64,000 nt of DNA from Aspidapion aeneum. Its lineage: Eukaryota > Arthropoda > Insecta > Coleoptera > Brentidae. Under the pieces are notes generated by a model. The model saw nothing but the letters and a program-made list of their open reading frames with translations, searched no databases and was not told where the DNA came from. Made by a program: the position numbers and the translations under genes. Positions 1 to 10,163 of the stretch are shown here, in pieces (within the stretch, counting starts at the first letter, position 1; the number at the start of each line of letters is the position of its first letter). Location of the stretch: positions 42,769,235 to 42,833,234 of the forward strand of contig OY755044.1 in the NCBI GenBank assembly GCA_963576565.1. The letters are read 5' to 3'.

Positions 1-449
1 TGTATGTCTGTATGTCTGTCTGTAACGAACAACGCGCATAACTCAAAAACCGCTTGGCCGATTTCAATGAAATTTGGTACCTAGGCTGGGTCTTGGGTCG
101 AGATGGTCCCATTTAAAAATGAACAATAACCACTGAACACAAACCAAATAAAAGGGTGGGGGTAAATTTCAAAAATTAGAGTTTATGTGAAAATATGGCT
201 TGTGTGATATCAAACGAAAGGTAATTGAGTCTGCAGTTAAATAAAATACATTTTAGTTTTTGTTTTTTTTAAGGGTGGGGGTAGATTTGAGTTTAAGTCA
301 AAACATGGCTTGTGTGGTATCAAACAAAAGGTAATTTAGTCTGGAGTTAAATAAAATATATTTCAGTTTTTAGTTATATTAGCTCACACGTAGGACACTA
401 TAACTATAGTACCTAGTGTGAGCTTAGGGGCCCATATATTGGCAGAGTA
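1..449 (-). repeat. CAGA-tailed repeat, copy 1 (reverse orientation)
   Basis: This is the reverse complement of the units at 38021-38751 and 62685-64000. It opens with a short TGTC-rich tract (the CAGA tail reversed), continues with a conserved block holding AACTCAAAAACCGCTTGGCC, then two tandem units of about 118 bp containing GGTAATTGAGTCTG-type sequence, and ends in a hairpin AGCTCACAC...GTGTGAGCT near 381-424. The other copies have three tandem units. The left end is cut by the window edge. No open reading frame is present. Confidence 0.85.
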
Positions 450-720
450 TTTTTCTAGGGGGTAATTCTCATATTTTCCCTTTATTAACAAAAAGTGCAT
501 ATTTTTTTTTCTAGGGGGGGTAATTACCACGTTACCCCCCCTCAAATCCGCGCTTGCCATCTCGACTCAAGACCCAGGCTAGGTACCAAATTTTATTTAA
601 ATCAAGCAGACAGACAGACAGACGAGACGGCGCGACAAAAAAGTTTCAAAATCATCTGAAAGGCAAAGATATCTAAAAATTTTTGAAATCGGAGCAACTT
701 TTTTTAAGTTAAATGAACAA
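450..720 (+). repeat. partial CAGA-tailed repeat, tail part only
   Basis: From about 556 the conserved block preceding the tail reappears in inverted orientation relative to copy 1 (GACCCAGGCTAGGTACCAAA), then a short CAGA run at 605-622 and the tail segment AAAGTTTCAAAATCATCTGA. The same tail segment follows the CAGA tract at 38630. The 450-555 part holds two imperfect repeats of CTAGGGGGGTAATT. The result is two partial copies lying head to head. Confidence 0.75.
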
Positions 721-1319
721 CCTTGAACAACTTTTCAATATAACTCTTCAGTAACAATAACTGGAATCACGTCAAAACTAGCGTATACACAGGAACAATT
801 ACGTTAGCTTCCGATTTTCAGCTTCCTGGTTTGCCGTTATCCATGTTCCCGTTATTCACGTCGCTCTTTTGGTAAAAATGTATGCTCTGCATATGTAAAA
901 ATGTGCATATTTAAGATAATGCGGCTCATACTAAGATTTAAAAAAAAGGATACCAAGAAATATAATATATAATAATAAACGAATGCATCTTTGACGTAAC
1001 TACTGTCAATTTATCTGAAACCATATAATTTCACATTATGGATCATGGCCTCATTTCCATAATATGACATTATTAAATTTTATTGTTAATTTTTTCCACC
1101 GTATTTGACTACACCCTGCACTGGTTTGTCTATTTTCCCCCTTATTGCCTTGTATATATCGTCGCCTTTCTCCTACTTTGTGTCTTTAACTTTTCACAAA
1201 AGTGCTTGATATTACACATTTCCTTTGCCACCCACGCAGGATCACTTCGTGGATTGTTCATAATAAGACAAATAAAGCAAAAAAAGCATTTCGTTTTTCA
1301 CAGTGGTAGTGGGGGGGGG
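721..1319. other. AT-rich, nothing recognised
   Basis: No coding potential or known repeat is visible. A run of about 17 G residues lies near 1310-1325, at the edge of the LINE fragment that follows. Confidence 0.5.
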
Positions 1320-1563
1320 GGGGGGTTGACCCGCAGGTCTGACAAGTAGGCTAGAGTAGGCCCTTTTTGCCATGCCCCAAGTCTGTCCCTTAACCCACTC
1401 TCTGCACTTCCCTTTTATGGTCGGGTAACTCATTGGGCCTTCCTGTTCTCTTTACAAAGTCCAGTAAGTCTGCCCATTTGAGCATGTGCAGTTCGTCCTT
1501 GCTCAGAGTTGGCGCTCCGAGTGCCTGTTGTCTCATTCTTGCGTAGGCCTCTCGTTTTCACAA
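1320..1563 (-). pseudogene. C-terminal end of an RNase H-type LINE polyprotein
   Basis: Read on the minus strand, one frame gives REAYARMRQQALGAPTLSKD followed by a segment containing WADLLDFVKRTGRPNEL. This is the pattern seen after the last zinc-binding cysteines of I/R1-like insect LINEs (acidic EAYARxR, LGAPTL, LLDFVKRTG). The plus-strand segment at 60300-60440 encodes a close relative (CEAYARIRLQILGAPTLN and TGLL-like remains with DFVKRTG). There is no start codon, and stops or frameshifts appear toward the end. Together with 1975-2120 it forms the 3' part of one dead element interrupted by unrelated sequence. Confidence 0.6.
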
Positions 1564-1974
1564 CCGCACAACCAGTTTTCAGTATCGTATAATTTTTATG
1601 TGACCCTAAAAATTTTATTTATAATCGAAGTTCATATATCAACGTATCTAAATTTGCACAGTTAATTATATAATCGACAGTATTTATTTTCATTGTGAAA
1701 ACAAACAAAAACAAAAACAAACAGTGGACGCGCGACCGGCAAGGCTTTTAACTACTGACCTACCCCAAATCAAAACAAACCCATACTTACTAAGGATAGA
1801 ACCGGCAACACGTAGGAAAAGCAATTGCAAAATTCGGCAGTATATAGTTTTTTGTCGATTAATGGGTAAAAAGGTGACCAACCGATTTTGCTAACGCGGA
1901 TCTTGTCCTGTCTTAAGTATTAGATTATTATATTTAGTCTGGAAAAAAGAGGTGAAGCAGCGCTTCACCTGCGC
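1564..1974. other. sequence separating two LINE fragments
   Basis: This stretch lies between the RNase H piece and the C-terminal piece of the minus-strand LINE and matches neither. It may be a later insertion. A near-perfect palindrome GGTGAAGCAGCGCTTCACC sits at 1951-1969, right at the junction. Confidence 0.4.
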
Positions 1975-2120
1975 CATTGGGCGAGCCGCCACTGCCTGGA
2001 ACCCAACGAAGAATGACATCTTTGAACAATGTTCGAGTTAGTGCTTCAGGAGTTCAGCGCTTTGATGGCACCCTGGCTGTCTGCAAAGCGAATATCAAGA
2101 GAGCTTGTAAGCTCTGTGGA
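1975..2120 (-). pseudogene. LINE RNase H domain fragment
   Basis: On the minus strand one frame reads FADSQGAIKALNS and then a stop; a neighbouring frame reads DVILRWVPGSGGSP. These match the DSQxAIxAL and VxLxWVPGHxG motifs of the RNase H domain carried by I/R1/Jockey-related LINEs, where the aspartate of DSQ is a metal ligand. The histidine usually found in WVPGH is replaced by serine. A stop and a frameshift separate the two motifs, so it cannot be functional. Its C-terminal continuation is at 1320-1563. Confidence 0.6.
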
Positions 2121-2720
2121 AAACACTGCTCTGTGGAAAACACCTACACCTTCCTCCGTGTTATGATGATGGCATCATTTAAACTACACAGAACAAAAAT
2201 GATACATGCATGCATTTGTTCATTGATTTTGTTGATTTTTAGCCAATGTAAAAATCATATATTCAATAAACTTAAATTATTGATTTTTTGTTTATCGGAT
2301 AAAAAAATTATTTAATGTACACCGACCATTTTCTGTCTGTGTAATAAAAATTACAAAAGACAAATCAGTTTCAATTACTTTATGATAAGTATGAAGTTGC
2401 TATATATTTTACGTTAAATCAATTCGTGGTACTTGTCCATTCATAATGGAGACTTTTCATGGATAATGGAGAGTTTCCATTGATTTTACCCCTTTACCGC
2501 TGACGCCGACGGTGGCGAAGGACGGACGCTATTGAAATCGAAAATATTTTGAAGCATTAATTCATTTTGCCAAAAGATACAATCTTTTGTATAACGAGTA
2601 AAAATCCACAGTTTCTACAAAAAATTAGTTTTTATTTAAAGGATTGAAGAGCTTCGTGCAACACGTGGTAGGCCAATTTTTAAAACAGTGCAGACATTAA
2701 AGTTTAAATTTTAAGATATT
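2121..2720. other. AT-rich, nothing recognised
   Basis: A plus-strand frame is open across 1977-2315, but its protein is the shadow of the minus-strand LINE fragment followed by AT-rich sequence. Nothing else is supported. Confidence 0.5.
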
Positions 2721-2792
2721 GGTTTTAATGTAAACATTGATTTAAATGTAAACATTGATTTTAACGTAAACATTGGTTTTAAGTCAAACACT
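2721..2792. repeat. 18-bp tandem repeat, four copies
   Basis: Four units on an 18-base period, approximate unit GGTTTTAATGTAAACATT, starting at 2721, 2739, 2757 and 2775. The last unit is the most diverged. Confidence 0.85.
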
Positions 2793-3160
2793 TATTGGGG
2801 GAAACCCAATGATTACCAAACCAAACCAATTTTATACAAATTAGAAAAAAAATTAACCTTCATTTTCATTTTGTGGCACACCGTTGCCTCAAGTTCTTTA
2901 ATTTTTGTTTTTTGATTTATATAGCCACCAGTTTATACTTGAAAACTGATAAAGAACTTACTACCTGAAACGTAGTGTTTAAAGTAAATAAAACCCAAAT
3001 AAAATAAAATAAAAATTTAACAAAATTAGAAAAGTCAACTACATCATTATATTCTATAAAAAACAAATTTTAAAAGCAAATTAATCCGATTTTATATTTT
3101 TTTTAGATAATAGCTACCTTTTTAAAGAACTTTATGATATACTTGAAACAAATTTATACT
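2793..3160. other. AT-rich spacer
   Basis: Very AT-rich with runs of AAATAAAAT type. No gene or repeat boundary recognised. Confidence 0.4.
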
Positions 3161-3545
3161 ATTAACAACAAGTGAAATTAAAGAAAGAAAAATAAGAAAA
3201 AAGTTTTCAGCTTCGGCCGGGGATCGAACCGGGTCTAGGCAAACATTCTTACCACTGAACCACCGAAGCCACACATAAATTTTTCGGAAAACTTCCAGAT
3301 ATGCAGGCTGCGGTGTCTCAATACAAGAACGAGAAACTCTCAGGGTATCAACTCGACCAAGTCATCCAACTAATCTCTTTAATTCTTCTTTCCCACCGTC
3401 AAAGGTATGATAACTCAAATTAGACGTAAAGAATCAACGTCTGAAAGCATGAGATCACCTTTTCGTGTGTTAAAATCTCTGATCGCAAAATGGGCGATGA
3501 CAATATAATTATCAAATACCAAATTGCAAATAATGCAAGGACCTA
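3161..3545 (-). repeat. tRNA-like repeat unit, copy 1
   Basis: A unit of roughly 300-380 bp shared with 3546-3827 and 33625-33880. Read on the minus strand it has a segment with GAGTTTCTCGTTCTTGTATT, then GTTTTCCGAAAAATTTATGT, a tRNA-Gly-like body (3210-3269), then CAGAAAAC-like sequence, a CTTTCTTTAATTTCACTTG block and an ACAAGTG end. In this copy the tRNA-like part has lost about 11 bases spanning the anticodon arm. Confidence 0.8.
3210..3269 (-). pseudogene. truncated tRNA-Gly-like sequence
   Basis: Acceptor halves GCTTCGG and CCGAAGC, the A-box-like TGGTTCAGTGG and the B-box-like GGTTCGATCC are all present on the minus strand. The 3' side of the anticodon arm is deleted, leaving 60 nt instead of 71, so it cannot fold into a full cloverleaf. 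Confidence 0.75.
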
Positions 3546-3827
3546 AAACTATAAACAACAAGTGAAATTAAAGAAAGAAAAATAAGAAAAAAGTTTTCTG
3601 CTTCGGCCGGGGATTGAACCCGGGTCTCTTGCTATCTAGGCAAATATTCTTACCACTGAACCACCGAAGCCACACATAAATTTTTCGGAAAACTTCCACA
3701 TATGCAGGCTGCGGTGTCTCAATACAAGAACGAGAAACTCTCAGGGTATCAACTCGACCAAGTCATCCAACTAATCTCTTTAATTTTTCTTTCCCACCGT
3801 CAAAGGTATGATAACTTAAATTAGACG
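3546..3827 (-). repeat. tRNA-like repeat unit, copy 2
   Basis: Very similar to copy 1 immediately before it, in the same orientation and in direct tandem, with a complete tRNA-like body at 3600-3670. It ends abruptly at an inverted junction with copy 3. Confidence 0.8.
3600..3670 (-). pseudogene. tRNA-Gly-like sequence inside a repeat unit
   Basis: A 71-nt cloverleaf can be drawn: acceptor GCTTCGG/CCGAAGC, D arm GTTC/GAAT, anticodon stem TTTGC/GCAAG with loop CTAGATA, T stem CCGGG/CCCGG with loop TTCAATC. It resembles animal tRNA-Gly, which has the same length, D arm and T arm. The anticodon position reads AGA, which is not a glycine anticodon, and no CCA is encoded. Because the same tRNA body sits inside a repeated unit in four places, a SINE-like origin is more likely than a working tRNA gene. 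Both internal pol III promoter boxes look intact. Confidence 0.6.
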
Positions 3828-3925
3828 TTTGCCTAGATAGCAAGAGACCCGGGTTCGATCCCCGGCCGAAGCAGAAAACTTTTTTCTTATTTTTCTTTCT
3901 TTAATTTCACTTGTTGTTTACACAT
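3828..3925 (+). repeat. tRNA-like repeat unit, copy 3 (inverted fragment)
   Basis: It starts within the anticodon stem (TTTGCCTAGATAGCAAG), continues through the T arm and acceptor 3' strand to 3872, and then into the CTTTCTTTAATTTCACTTG block. It is inverted relative to copies 1 and 2, so copies 2 and 3 form a large imperfect palindrome. Confidence 0.8.
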
Positions 3926-3948
3926 AATAGTACTTGAAGCAATTTTGC

Positions 3949-4220
3949 CAGTGGCGGATCCAGGATGGAGGAGGGGCCAAGGAGGAAATAAACACAAAAT
4001 AATTTTTTTTTCCGGCATTTAATGAAAATTAGCTTTAAAGTTTGCCACTAAGTGCAAACAAAATGTACCGCAGGCGAAAATTTGAGCAAATTTCAAAAAT
4101 TTGAAAAAATTATATTTTAGCGAAAATTTTTCTGCATTGGTTATTTTTTTCTGGAACTAAAAATTATAAGCTTTATGTCAAGAAGGGGGGGCCTTACTGC
4201 CCCCCTTGGATCCGCCACTG
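3949..4220. mobile_element. hAT-like miniature element, CAGTGGCGGATCC ends
   Basis: Inverted ends CAGTGGCGGATCCA and TGGATCCGCCACTG bound 272 bp of non-coding AT-rich sequence with short G-rich and C-rich patches next to the ends. No clear target duplication is seen at this copy. Relatives with 8-bp duplications occur at 8387, 18319, 33967 and 36377. Confidence 0.8.
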
Positions 4221-4405
4221 AATGTCTCCGTAAGTTGGAATCATATGGAAAACTTTTTTATTATTAATTTTAAGAAAAAAAGTTATTCTTCATAAAAAGT
4301 TCTGCATTATCTAAAACCTAGAATACTGTCCTAAAAATATCAAATTTTTTCAGTGGCATACAAGGTTTGTGAAAAAATATTAGTTTTACTTAAGTGTAAC
4401 GTACC

Positions 4406-4669
4406 TTTAAATTTGACAATATCGAAAAATGTTACTAAAAAAGTTGAGGAGAAATTTTAATTTTTAAAACGTATGTCTACAATAATGCGAAAACTAAAAG
4501 GGTATCATGTATTTCGTAATCACAAGAGATTCATTCAAAATAGAAATATTAGTAAAAAATACATTAATATGAAGTTTTAATTTAAATGGATTTACTTGCA
4601 TATTTAAACGTAATTTTTTATTCTGATCAACTTCTTTTAGTGATATTTTTCGATATTGTCAAATTTAAA
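4406..4669. repeat. inverted repeat with about 40-bp arms
   Basis: The left arm 4406-4446 (TTTAAATTTGACAATATCGA and onward) is the imperfect complement of the right arm 4628-4669. This could be a miniature inverted-repeat element or foldback; no target duplication was identified. Confidence 0.65.
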
Positions 4670-4674
4670 GTCGA

Positions 4675-4890
4675 TGAAACGATCGATTGCAAAGAAAAAA
4701 AACCATCCGTGACCTACGAGAGCACTTCTGCCTTTCAGGCCAGATCTATGCTGATTAGCGTTTTTCCCTACCTTCAAACATGAGCGTTAATCAGCGGAAT
4801 TTTTAAGCCAAACGAAAATTTTAGTAGCCGTGAATTTAAAAATAAAACAAGTTTTCGTAGCCAGTCGGGTAAAAATAAGTTTTTGTTTCT
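4675..4890 (+). repeat. unassigned dispersed repeat G, copy 1
   Basis: Shares AACCATCCGTGACCTACGA, CATGAGCGT-AATCA-GGAATTTTTA and, further on, AAGTTTTTGTTTCTCTCAT with 17560-17935 (reverse) and 40248-40485. In this copy the block containing AAGTTTTTGTTTCTCTC follows the CATGAGC block; in the 17.6-kb copy it lies on the other side. No coding potential. Confidence 0.65.
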
Positions 4891-6414
4891 CTCATGAGAG
4901 ATTTTTAAATTCACGAGTACTAAAATTTACATTGGTTGATATTTTTTGTCGTGTTTTTGAAAGAAACCTTTCTTAATTTTTATATAAATTTCAGAAAATT
5001 ATGCAATACTCTTCCCTACACAAAAGTTTTGGTAAATAAGTTTTAATAGTAAAAAACAACTTATTTACCAAAAAAAATTACCAATTACAACAAGAGATTG
5101 GCCCTTTTTGTAATGAAAAGGGAAATTTTAGCAATGATTACACCGTCTGGAAATGCTTTTTCAAAAATCTATTGTATAATTTCTGAAGTCTTAAAGTTCT
5201 CGAATTGACTATAGATAGCTATAATGCAGACAGTCATTCATTGCCTCTGGCAATCTTTGGGGGCAAAGAGTTTTTTGAAATTTTAATCCTATTAGCAAGA
5301 AGAAATTAGAGGTCGTTTTAAGGTTTTGAATAAGTTTATTGCTTGGGCGTGAGAGGGCATACCCATTCAAAAGTATAGATTTATATTATTTAATTTAATT
5401 TTTTGTTGGAAAAGTTGACGAAATTGGATAAAAAGTAGTTTGATGGAAAATCACGGCTACTAAACGAACGAACTTAGAATTTATTAACGAGTGTGAAGTT
5501 TAAGTTATGTAATTAGGTGTCTCTCACACTGCCTTTTATTTTAGTATCGAATAACAGATACCTACATAAGTAAGTATAGGGACTAAAAATTTTAGTTTTC
5601 CCTGTACAATTTTAAAACTTTAATTTATTAATTCATGAAGGTGTAAAGTTAAACGACTCAACAAAAAGTTTAAAGGGCAAATAACCCTCAACTAAGAGAC
5701 TCTGCGTTTATAATTAGCTTGTCTAACGAACTGTCACGATCAGCTGTTTTTCGATCCAAGATGGTCGCCATAGGACAAACAAAGCGTTTTCCCATAAGCC
5801 GCAATGTTAACAAAAACGTAATTTTAAAAAAAAGTGAAACGATTTAATTTACAACAAAGATGCTGTTTTAAGTATTGAACCTTTGTACACATGGGAAAAA
5901 TGCGTTTTTCTTAAAAAAAATCAATTGAAGCCAGTAAATCTCAAATAAAAGGGACCATGTTTTGTTAAAAAGTCAGGTTATGTTTTTATTTACTTCTGTT
6001 TTTTTTTTACTTTTTTTCCAGTTTTTTACTCAGTTTGAATCATTATTATTAGTTTCTGTGCTGTTATGAATTGTGGCAGCTGGGGAGAGCTTAATAATGT
6101 TAGTTTTGATGGAATGCCAAGTATTTTGACCTTAAAAAATCATCTTGATTTAAATGAACTAGGTATCAGCTCACAGAAGGGAAAAGAAAGTGGATAAGTG
6201 CTTTATTACCTGACTTAACAGAGGATAAATTGAAATATTCGAAAGTTTTTTGTCAGGTTTGTTTTGGATAAATGTGTAACTGCCATTTTGGCAACATTTT
6301 CTATTGGGATCTTTTTTTGTGCTTGAGTGGACCTTTTGCAGAAGTGTAACATAGAATTGTGTTAAACTGTAAGAAATATTTCACTATGATTTTTTTTGGA
6401 AAGTTACGATACAT
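4891..6414. other. AT-rich, one hairpin, otherwise nothing recognised
   Basis: The only structure seen is a perfect inverted repeat with 16-bp arms (TTTTGGTAAATAAGTT at 5027-5042 and its complement at 5058-5073). The rest is AT-rich without open frames of note. Confidence 0.5.
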
Positions 6415-6640
6415 ATGGAATTTTATATGAAAAGGCACCTACCTCGGACTCTCTTGCGGCTCCAGTCAACGTTTAAACGTCCAGTTTTTCACCTCAAAAT
6501 TCACTTTTTTGGGAACGTGATTTTTCTAGTGTCTTGTTGTGACGGTGGTTGTTTGCGCACTCATCGCGGCGCTGCTTCTCCGCGCACGTGTGCGGTGCCG
6601 CAAAAACCCATATGCATATTTAAGAGCGCGAAAATTTAAA
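6415..6640. other. GC-richer island
   Basis: Base composition changes sharply, with CpG-rich text such as CGCACGTGTGCGG near 6580-6596. A 74-codon plus-strand frame crosses it but shows no recognisable motif. It could be a diverged element or a regulatory island. Confidence 0.3.
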
Positions 6641-6944
6641 TTATTTTAAACGCGCAGAAAAGGAAAAGAAAATTAAAAATAGGAAATTCATTGCTTGCAC
6701 CAACATTACTTTTATCTTTTGTTATCCGATAACGTGTGTGCATATATGTGAGCATATTTTAATTATATGATTTTTTTAAAAATAAAAACGCCTTGAAAAA
6801 GTTATAATTAAATAAGTACCATTTTTTTAACCCTGTTTAAAACAGAATATTATAAGAGGCAGATTTTTTTAATTCAATTAAAAAGGCTTACATCGAAAAA
6901 AGTTTGTATATTTTTTGAAGTGTTCTGCAAAAAAATTGACAAAT

Positions 6945-8110
6945 AAGAGTTTTTGTTTTTTGTTGGGCAATTTAAAAATATAATTATGTATTATATATTA
7001 AACAATAATAACAATTTTTTTAATTCCAAATCTATAAGCCGTAATTAGTTCGAGGTCCAAAATATTAATCTATAACTGACCTATTTTATTTTTTGCCTTT
7101 TTTAACATTTGAATACAAAATATATGTTATAAAATCTCAAAAATACGTTCAATCGAACTTATTAAATAAACCGAAATCAAAAACTTATCCAATCAGTCCA
7201 AAATCTACCAGGTATTAAAAAACTGCTATACATAAAAAACTTGTCTATAACTGGTTTTTTTTTGTAAAATATCATTCTAATTGGGTAATAAAAGATAATA
7301 TTTTCTCCATATCTGTCAAGGAATTTGTGGGCCGGATACTTATGGAAGCTTTGTCATAAAAATTGGAAAAAAAAAATTTTTGTCTTTTAAAGACATAATA
7401 AAAAATTATAAATTAAACAATAACAGTAATTTTCCGGCTCAATAAGCCGTAGTTAGATCGAGGTCCAAAATATTAATCTATTACCGGCCTATTTTAATTT
7501 TGCCTTTTTTACCAATTGTCTACAAAATATATATTATTAAATACTAAAAAAACATTTAATAGACCTTTAATAAATAAAAAAAAAATCAAAAGTATTTTAA
7601 AAGGGTCTTAAATCTAGGAGTTATTAAAAAACTGGTTCCATTAAGAAGACTTTGCTTTGAGCCTTTTTTTGTAATAACTCTTTTTAATTAAGTAATAAAA
7701 AGGGTGTATTTTAATACTTCTGTCAAAAATTTTGTGGGCCGGAAATAGTTTAACATATTTTTTAAGGTATATTGGATAAAAGTTCCAAAACAAAGTTTTT
7801 TTTTTCTTTCTTAAAAATAAAATAAATGTGATTTAAAATAATTGCGAGTTTTTGCAATTCCGGCTCAATAAGCCGCAATTAGATCGGACTTCCAAATATT
7901 GGTCTATTACCGGCCTATTTTATATTTGCGATTTTCAGCACTTTTACAAAAAAATTTTTTTATAAATTGTGAAATTTATCGTAAACAGACATATATGAAT
8001 CAACCTAAATTAAAAAAAATATAAAAAAACCTAAATTCTAAAAGTTATTGCTCAGAATACCTTAAGGTATGAAGTCAAATCCCTTACCAAAAAAATAGCA
8101 AATTAGCCTG
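6945..8110. repeat. diverged tandem array, three units of about 415 bp
   Basis: The landmark AAGCCG(T/C)A(A/G)TTAG recurs at 7036, 7444 and 7870, each followed by TCGAGGTCCAAAATATTAAT-like text, a GGCCTATTTTA motif and later GTGGGCCGGA. Periods are 408 and 426. Units are highly AT-rich and well diverged, indicating an old satellite-like array. Confidence 0.7.
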
Positions 8111-8386
8111 AAAACACACCTTTTCCCTTAGTGGAAACTTCCAGACTGCCGCCTACACTGACGCTTGCCGACATCCCCACTTTTATGCGTTAATTTGATT
8201 GGCAAATAATAGTCCAATAATAGACTGGCTACGGTTATAAATATTTTTCGCGCCAAATATGAATAAATCAGCCGCCAAGTTGATGTACCTTTTTGAGCCG
8301 GTATTACCCCACGATTTTGCATGAGCCGGTAATACCCCATTTTACCTTAATTTAATTTATATTCACAAACTATAAATCACTACAGA

Positions 8387-8599
8387 CAGTGGCGTGTCGT
8401 ATAGGGGGCCAGGGGGGGGGGCGAACGCCACCAAGCCCCCCGCCCCCCGCCCCTCTGCGCTTGGCGCCCCTGGCGTCCTTTAAGAAAAAAATAAAATTAA
8501 TAGTTTTAAAAAAAGGTTTGTAATTTATTTGACTCCCATACCTATATTTGCCCCCTTAAGGTCTTCGCCCCCCGCCCTTTTATCCACGACACACTACTG
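8387..8599. mobile_element. hAT-like miniature element with 8-bp target duplication
   Basis: Ends CAGTGGCGTGTCG and CGACACACTACTG are inverted repeats, flanked by direct copies of ACTACAGA (8379-8386 and 8600-8607). An 8-bp duplication is characteristic of the hAT superfamily. The interior of 213 bp contains poly-G/poly-C stretches just inside the ends and no coding sequence. Confidence 0.9.
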
Positions 8600-9240
8600 A
8601 CTACAGACTGCCTAATAAACTAAATATATACCAAAAATTAAAACGAACTTGCATTAGAACATATTTTTGGGCGACATTTGTGAAAAAATATTTATTTTTA
8701 GTAATGATATTAGTTTTATGTGAAATTTATATATTTATTTATATATAATTTGTAATTTGCTTTTTACAAAATATTTGTGAAATTACCTACATATTATTGA
8801 AAGCCTCAATATTCACAAAGTTTTTGGGATTTTATTCATTTTTACCCAACTGCATTACGGCGAAATGTTTTTCGATTGGGATATGTATGTAATTATGTAA
8901 ATATGTATGTAAGTATGTATGTTTGTGTCAAGGCTAAACGACTAACCCGATTTTGACAAAAAAGGTGTCGTTGAATTGCTACTGCTCCCGAAGCTGCTAT
9001 AGGCAATATTTTTTTATACAAGAATCAACATTGCGGTCGTCAGACGCCATTTTGTCACATGATGTAGGCTTTAAGGAATACAAATTATCTAAATTTCAGG
9101 CGATTTTATTGAAATCCCTTTGAGCACCCATTGCAAATGTACTCTAATTTGCTGTTAGTTACTTTTTAATCCTCCCTGCTCCCACTCATCTCCCCTCCTG
9201 TCATTCCCCCCACCCTATTCAAAAACCATATTCGCATAAT
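8600..9240. repeat. TATG-rich tract next to a conserved repeat core
   Basis: A short imperfect GTATG run near 8880-8930 is followed by a block with GGCTAAACGACTAACCCGAT. This has the same design as the other arthropod-type repeats here that place a short microsatellite beside an AAACCGATTTT-like core. Confidence 0.45.
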
Positions 9241-9615
9241 TTTATCAAATATAGGGCGATTTCAAAAATTCTTTCTTCATATACGCTTTCAGATTTTTTT
9301 CCACCATTTTACTAGTCCCCCCTCCCCCCGCCACTCCTTCTCTCCTCCGCGCTTTCTTTATTAGTAATAGTTATAGCTATAACTTTTATAAATATAAAGC
9401 GATTTCAAAAGTTCTTCTGCACACGCTTTAAGACTTTTTTTCCAACATCATTTTACTAGATTCCTCCTCCCTTTCTTATCCCATCCCTCCTTATTAGTAA
9501 TAGTTGTAGCTATACCTTTCACAAATATAGAGTGACTTCAAAAATGCTTTCTGCACACGCTTTAAGATTTTTTTTCCAACATAATTTTACTAGTTTTCTC
9601 CTCCCTATTTTGTTT
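9241..9615. repeat. tandem repeat, three units of about 138 bp
   Basis: AAATATAGGGCGATTTCAAAA-like landmarks start at 9247, 9390 and 9523, each followed by CACACGCTTTAAGATTTTTT-like text and a C-rich patch. Periods are 143 and 133. Confidence 0.75.
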
Positions 9616-9913
9616 GTAAATGCACAGTGCTTTTTATAAGGCTAAATAAGAATTAAACCTAAAAGTTGGAAATAAAAATAAAAAATCAATAAAAAAACAC
9701 CCATCTGCTAAGTTTACTTGTAACTACTAATCGCAGTTGGGTTCAAAATTACCTAATAACTTGATTAGAAACCGGTTTAAGTGGCCTGAAGGAACGGAAA
9801 ACTGACTGTCTGCCAACAGTACAACGTCGACCTGGAACGCAAATAACATTTCTTGGACGGTTTTCTGGCTGTCGAACGGGCTGATGGAACGAAGCTAGTG
9901 TATTTTTATAAAT

Positions 9914-10160
9914 TGTGCGTATACACTAAAATGTGCCGCTCGCGCACGAATTCGTCTAGATAGTTCGTGTTTCCGAAGCGCGCGCGCGGCGCGCACATCG
10001 TTTGCCAAAAACCATGTTTGGCCGGTATTTTAACGCTCCTCTTTGGATGTAGTTTCGTGTTTTCCACGGCTGCAGGTTTTCTAAGCAGAGCAAAAGAGGC
10101 GCTCAATTGGCGTGGAGCAAAAGCGGAGCGTTTGCGGAGCACTTTGGTGTATGCGCACTT
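9914..10160. mobile_element. GC-rich inverted-repeat element, probably a MITE
   Basis: The left end GTGCGTATACACTAAAATGT is complementary, with few mismatches, to the right end ACTTTGGTGTATGCGCAC. The 247-bp interior is much richer in GC than its surroundings (GCGCGCGCGGCGCGC near 9978). Open frames here on both strands are composition effects. Confidence 0.6.
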
Positions 10161-10163
10161 TTA

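Noticed and set aside
1977..2315. 112-codon plus-strand open frame
   Set aside because: It lies opposite a LINE RNase H fragment and continues into AT-rich DNA; no motif supports it.
3600..3670. Functional tRNA gene
   Set aside because: The body is repeated inside a longer unit and the anticodon position does not fit the tRNA-Gly body; a relic is more likely.
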